Origin: JANSYP01 sp039184415
GTDB lineage: Bacteria; Pseudomonadota; Alphaproteobacteria; Rhodobacterales; Rhodobacteraceae
Assembly: GCA_039184415.1 (NCBI GenBank)
Contig: JBCDBB010000096.1
Location: 1-15,113 of the forward strand
Length of the DNA: 15,113 nucleotides
Direction: 5' to 3'
In this document: piece by piece, positions 13,549-15,113 of the stretch
Layout: each line of letters opens with the position of its first letter
Numbering within the stretch: position 1 is the stretch's first letter
Made by a program: the position numbers and the translations under genes
Notes under the pieces: generated by a model
Seen by the model: the letters and a program-made list of their open reading frames with translations, nothing else
Told to the model about the DNA's origin: nothing
Databases searched by the model: none

Positions 13549-13576
13549 CCTCGGGCGACGGCACCGCCGCCCGGGG
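13549..13576 (-). other. Intercistronic stem-loop between pufA and pufL
   Basis: On the minus strand CGGGCGGC-GGTGCC-GTCGCCCG forms an 8-bp stem (one G-U pair) whose loop can close by further G-C pairs, with flanking CC/GG. In Rhodobacter a stem-loop at the same place protects the pufBA segment from 3' decay and gives the excess of LH1 over reaction centre. The structure is seen; the role is by analogy. Confidence 0.6.
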
Positions 13577-13588
13577 CGTTGGTGCCGA

Positions 13589-13768
13589 TTACTCTTCCAC
13601 GACCATTTCTGTGCCGTACTTGGCTTCCGCCACGTCGAACCAGTTGTACCGCTCGGTGCTGAGCAGAACGAGATGGATCATTGCCGCCAGCAGGAAGAGA
13701 AAAACCCCCTGTGCCACGAAAACGCGGCGGGGATCGAAGACGAGCCAGATCTTGTAGAATTGTTGCAT
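13589..13768 (-). CDS. pufA: Light-harvesting 1 alpha polypeptide
   Basis: Single-span LH1 alpha subunit of 59 residues. MQQFYKIWLVFDPRRVFVAQ is the typical N-terminal amphipathic start; the transmembrane helix contains the bacteriochlorophyll ligand His32 (AAMIHLVLLS), and TERYNW follows at the periplasmic side. With PufB it forms the ring around the reaction centre. It starts 14 bases after pufB, with GGGAGA upstream. The C-terminal tail (AKYGTEMVVEE) is acidic. Confidence 0.95.
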   Translation of the reverse strand: MQQFYKIWLVFDPRRVFVAQGVFLFLLAAMIHLVLLSTERYNWFDVAEAKYGTEMVVEE

Positions 13769-13782
13769 CTTTCAGATCTCCC

Positions 13783-13932
13783 TCAGAACCACGGGCGCCA
13801 GATCAGCACCGCCAGGTGGGCTACGAGCGCCACGGCCACGAAGAGCCAGAGACCGCTCATATAGACGGCATGCAGTTCTTGCGCCTGCTCGTCGGTTAGG
13901 CCTGTGAAGGACAGACCAGAGTTTTCAGCCAT
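13783..13932 (-). CDS. pufB: Light-harvesting 1 beta polypeptide
   Basis: LH1 beta subunit of 49 residues. It has the family core LTDEQAQELHAVYMSGLWLF, the ligand His39 in LVAHLAVLIW, the conserved His21, and the C-terminal RPWF. AGGAAAG lies 6 bases before ATG 13932. It is first of the puf structural genes after pufQ, from which it is separated by a 135-base structured leader. It is below the size that simple ORF listing catches but is unmistakable. Confidence 0.96.
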   Translation of the reverse strand: MAENSGLSFTGLTDEQAQELHAVYMSGLWLFVAVALVAHLAVLIWRPWF

Positions 13933-13963
13933 TTAACTTTCCTCCGGAAACATGGACTGACGC

Positions 13964-14032
13964 CGCGGGACCCCCGCGACAGGGCAGACCGGCCGGGCAA
14001 CAGCCCCACCGGGTATCCGCCCCCTCCGGGGG
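13964..14032 (-). other. Structured leader between pufQ and pufB with two hairpins
   Basis: CGCGGG-GGT-CCCGCG (13964-13978) and CCCCC-GGA-GGGGG (14020-14032, extendable by ATCCG/CGGAT) are perfect short GC stems on the minus strand in the 135-base pufQ-pufB gap. In Rhodobacter, 5' hairpins upstream of pufB affect puf mRNA stability. Function here is by analogy. Confidence 0.45.
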
Positions 14033-14067
14033 ACGGGACGGATTTCGGTCGGCCGGCACCACCGCGC

Positions 14068-14313
14068 TCAGGCCGTAAAGATCATCGGCGTGATGATGCG
14101 CGCCTGGGACCACGCCTTGCGGATCGGGTCCTTCTCAGGCAGCCGCATCTGACGCGCCGCCGCCAGGATCCACGTCACGAAGGCCAGGGGCAGCGTTGCG
14201 ATGAAGATGATGGCGAAGTAGGCGTAGAATTCGCGCCGGGGTGGCTTGTGACTTCGTACCGAAGGGGCCGCCTGAAGGTCGTTGAGCATCTCGTCAGAAG
14301 TATGATCAGTCAT
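14068..14313 (-). CDS. pufQ: PufQ, bacteriochlorophyll synthesis/assembly protein
   Basis: Small membrane protein of 81 residues matching PufQ: a PRREFYAYFAIIFIATLPLA segment begins the single membrane helix (about 25-50), followed by ILAAARQMRLPEKDPIRKAWSQA and the C-terminal ITPMIF, which parallels the ITPEIF ending of Rhodobacter PufQ. PufQ is thought to affect flux or delivery of bacteriochlorophyll precursors during complex assembly. Its N-terminus is longer than the Rhodobacter form. The start overlaps the stop of the upstream small gene (ATGA), with GAGGGAGA about 10 bases before it. Confidence 0.9.
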   Translation of the reverse strand: MTDHTSDEMLNDLQAAPSVRSHKPPRREFYAYFAIIFIATLPLAFVTWILAAARQMRLPEKDPIRKAWSQARIITPMIFTA

Positions 14314-14582
14314 CTGCGTGTGTCTCCCTCGGTGGTCGTTGTTGCGAACTGGGTGATCTGAGCGCGCAAGGTGGTTTCGGTAACGGTCGGATACTGCTGG
14401 GTTCGGGCGGCGTTCTCTGCGCGGCGGCGCAGCCGGTGGCCCTGCCGGCCCATCTCGTCTGTGGAAAGACCCGCCAGATAGATCGCCATCAGGTCCCGGG
14501 CGTCGTCGGACCAGACGATCGGCGCGGCATGCTCAGGGCGGGCGGCGTTGCTGATGCCATCGAAAAAGAACGGATCGGTCAT
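14310..14582 (-). CDS. Small free-standing PCP-reductase-domain-like protein
   Basis: A 90-residue soluble protein between bchZ and pufQ. Residues 22-72 (IVWSDDARDLMAIYLAGLST... with RLRRRAENAAR and TVTETTL) follow the pattern of the small C-terminal domain (PCP_red type) found at the end of dark-operative protochlorophyllide and chlorophyllide reductase subunits: W-x-DDA-x-x-L, then a basic helix with E-x-A, then a short beta end. The end of BchZ just upstream has the same pattern (FPWDDDAQRLLDRI...). A good AGGAGGAT ribosome site precedes ATG 14582, and its stop overlaps the pufQ start by 4 bases, so it is translationally coupled to pufQ. A role in chlorophyllide reduction or pigment transfer is inferred. 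Confidence 0.75.
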   Translation of the reverse strand: MTDPFFFDGISNAARPEHAAPIVWSDDARDLMAIYLAGLSTDEMGRQGHRLRRRAENAARTQQYPTVTETTLRAQITQFATTTTEGDTRR

Positions 14583-14611
14583 TGCGGCGATCCTCCTGCG
14601 ATTGCGCTCGG

Positions 14612-14625
14612 GCCGTCGAAACGGC
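14612..14625 (-). other. UUCG-loop hairpin between bchZ and the next gene
   Basis: GCCGT-TTCG-ACGGC on the minus strand is a 5-bp stem with a UUCG loop, 82 bases after the bchZ stop and 30 bases before the next start. It may be an mRNA-stability or processing element at the bch-puf junction. No U-run follows. Confidence 0.35.
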
Positions 14626-14706
14626 TGGAACCGAACCGCCGAACGGCAGGGGAAATCCGGTTTGCAGCCAGCGGTTGGTCGCAGCGATATGCGGCTGTTC
14701 CGTGCA

Positions 14707-15113
14707 TCAAGCCTCCACCTCGAAACCTGAGGGTGCAAGTCTGCGCACCGTGTCGATCTGAACGCGCTCCGCGCCGGCCTCGAGCGCACGTTTTTCCGCC
14801 TCGTCGCGCAGGGTTTTTGCCGCCGAGATCCGCGTCAGCACAGGATGTTCGGCGACAATCCGGTCGAGCAGGCGTTGCGCGTCGTCGTCCCATGGGAAGT
14901 CGCGCCGCAGCGTCGTCGGTGTCGCCTCGGCACTGTCCATTTCGGACCCGAGAGGCAGGATGTGGAATAGCGCGTCGAAGAGCCCGTTGCACACTTCCTG
15001 CAGCAGGTAGGTCGCGCCGGCATAGCCCATGAAGGGCGTGCCCGTGGCTCGTCGGATCGCGGCGCCGGGAAAGGACGCGGGGATGAAGGCCGGCTTCGGC
15101 CCGTGACCCGCGG
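14707..15113 (-). CDS. bchZ: Chlorophyllide reductase subunit Z, C-terminal part (gene runs off the window)
   Basis: The last 134 residues of BchZ, a nitrogenase-like catalytic subunit of chlorophyllide a reductase (with BchX and BchY), which makes the bacteriochlorin ring. The visible part contains PAFIPASFPGAAIRRATGTP, then FMGYAGATYLLQEVCNGLFD and ALFHILPLG, all characteristic, then the C-terminal PCP-reductase-type domain (FPWDDDAQRLL... with TRISAAKTLRDEAEKRA). The frame is open to the window edge; the start lies outside. The stop is 124 bases before the next gene, so bchZ and puf may form one superoperon; puf promoters in relatives lie within this gene. Confidence 0.95.
   Translation of the reverse strand, partial: AGHGPKPAFIPASFPGAAIRRATGTPFMGYAGATYLLQEVCNGLFDALFHILPLGSEMDSAEATPTTLRRDFPWDDDAQRLLDRIVAEHPVLTRISAAKTLRDEAEKRALEAGAERVQIDTVRRLAPSGFEVEA

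Noticed and set aside
14640..14706. RegA-like box (GTCGC and GCGGC elements) upstream of the puf genes
   Set aside because: The two half-elements occur in the wrong order and spacing relative to the Rhodobacter RegA consensus.
1..15113. CRISPR array or defence island
   Set aside because: No regularly spaced direct repeats and no defence-related proteins were seen.

Overview
The window is GC-rich alphaproteobacterial DNA from a purple phototroph of the Rhodobacterales (Rhodobacter/Roseobacter group). The right third is the puf end of a photosynthesis gene cluster, read on the minus strand: the 3' part of bchZ, a small PCP-reductase-like gene, pufQ, pufB, pufA, pufL, pufM, pufX and then dxs. 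The pufX-dxs ending is the Rhodobacter-type arrangement; there is no pufC. All reaction-centre cofactor ligands can be located in PufL and PufM, so the photosystem looks functional. The species cannot be named from the sequence alone.

Layout from the left: (1) positions 1-718, the N-terminal part of a broken tyrosine-recombinase-type integrase, next to an intact tRNA-Leu(CAG) with its own promoter (719-849). This looks like the scar of an element integrated at the tRNA 3' end. (2) 850-1194, no gene seen. (3) 1195-5195, a tightly overlapping TroABCD/MntABCD-type metal ABC transporter operon, with a palindromic Mur/Fur-like box lying exactly between its -35 and -10 elements. (4) 5204-5640 (minus), a 28-residue membrane peptide and a 105-residue protein of unknown function, divergent from a single-domain rhodanese (5772-6164). 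(5) dapD (6171-6998, minus), convergent with the rhodanese and sharing a palindrome over both stop codons. (6) 7142-8504 (plus), a yeast-type cytosine deaminase followed by a LOG-family phosphoribohydrolase. (7) 8658-9071, a short BLUF blue-light photoreceptor with all key flavin-site residues. (8) 9295-15113 (minus), dxs and the puf operon.

How the genes work together: BchZ (last subunits of chlorophyllide reductase), PufQ and the PCP-reductase-like protein belong to bacteriochlorophyll synthesis and delivery. PufB/A form LH1, PufL/M the reaction-centre core and PufX the quinone gate of the RC-LH1 ring. Dxs supplies isoprenoid precursors for carotenoids and the phytyl tail. The mRNA carries strong stem-loops at pufQ-B, pufA-L and pufX-dxs, consistent with differential segment stability known from Rhodobacter puf mRNA. 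The BLUF gene sits just beyond dxs and could bring light input to this locus, as AppA does elsewhere, but that is inference.

Items most worth following up: the free-standing PCP-reductase-like protein between bchZ and pufQ, the BLUF gene at the cluster edge, the deaminase-LOG pair as a possible CMP-to-uracil salvage module, the 28-residue membrane peptide, the nested stem-loop between pufX and dxs, and the metal-box/promoter fusion with an overlapping upstream ORF. No CRISPR array, complete insertion sequence or defence system was found.
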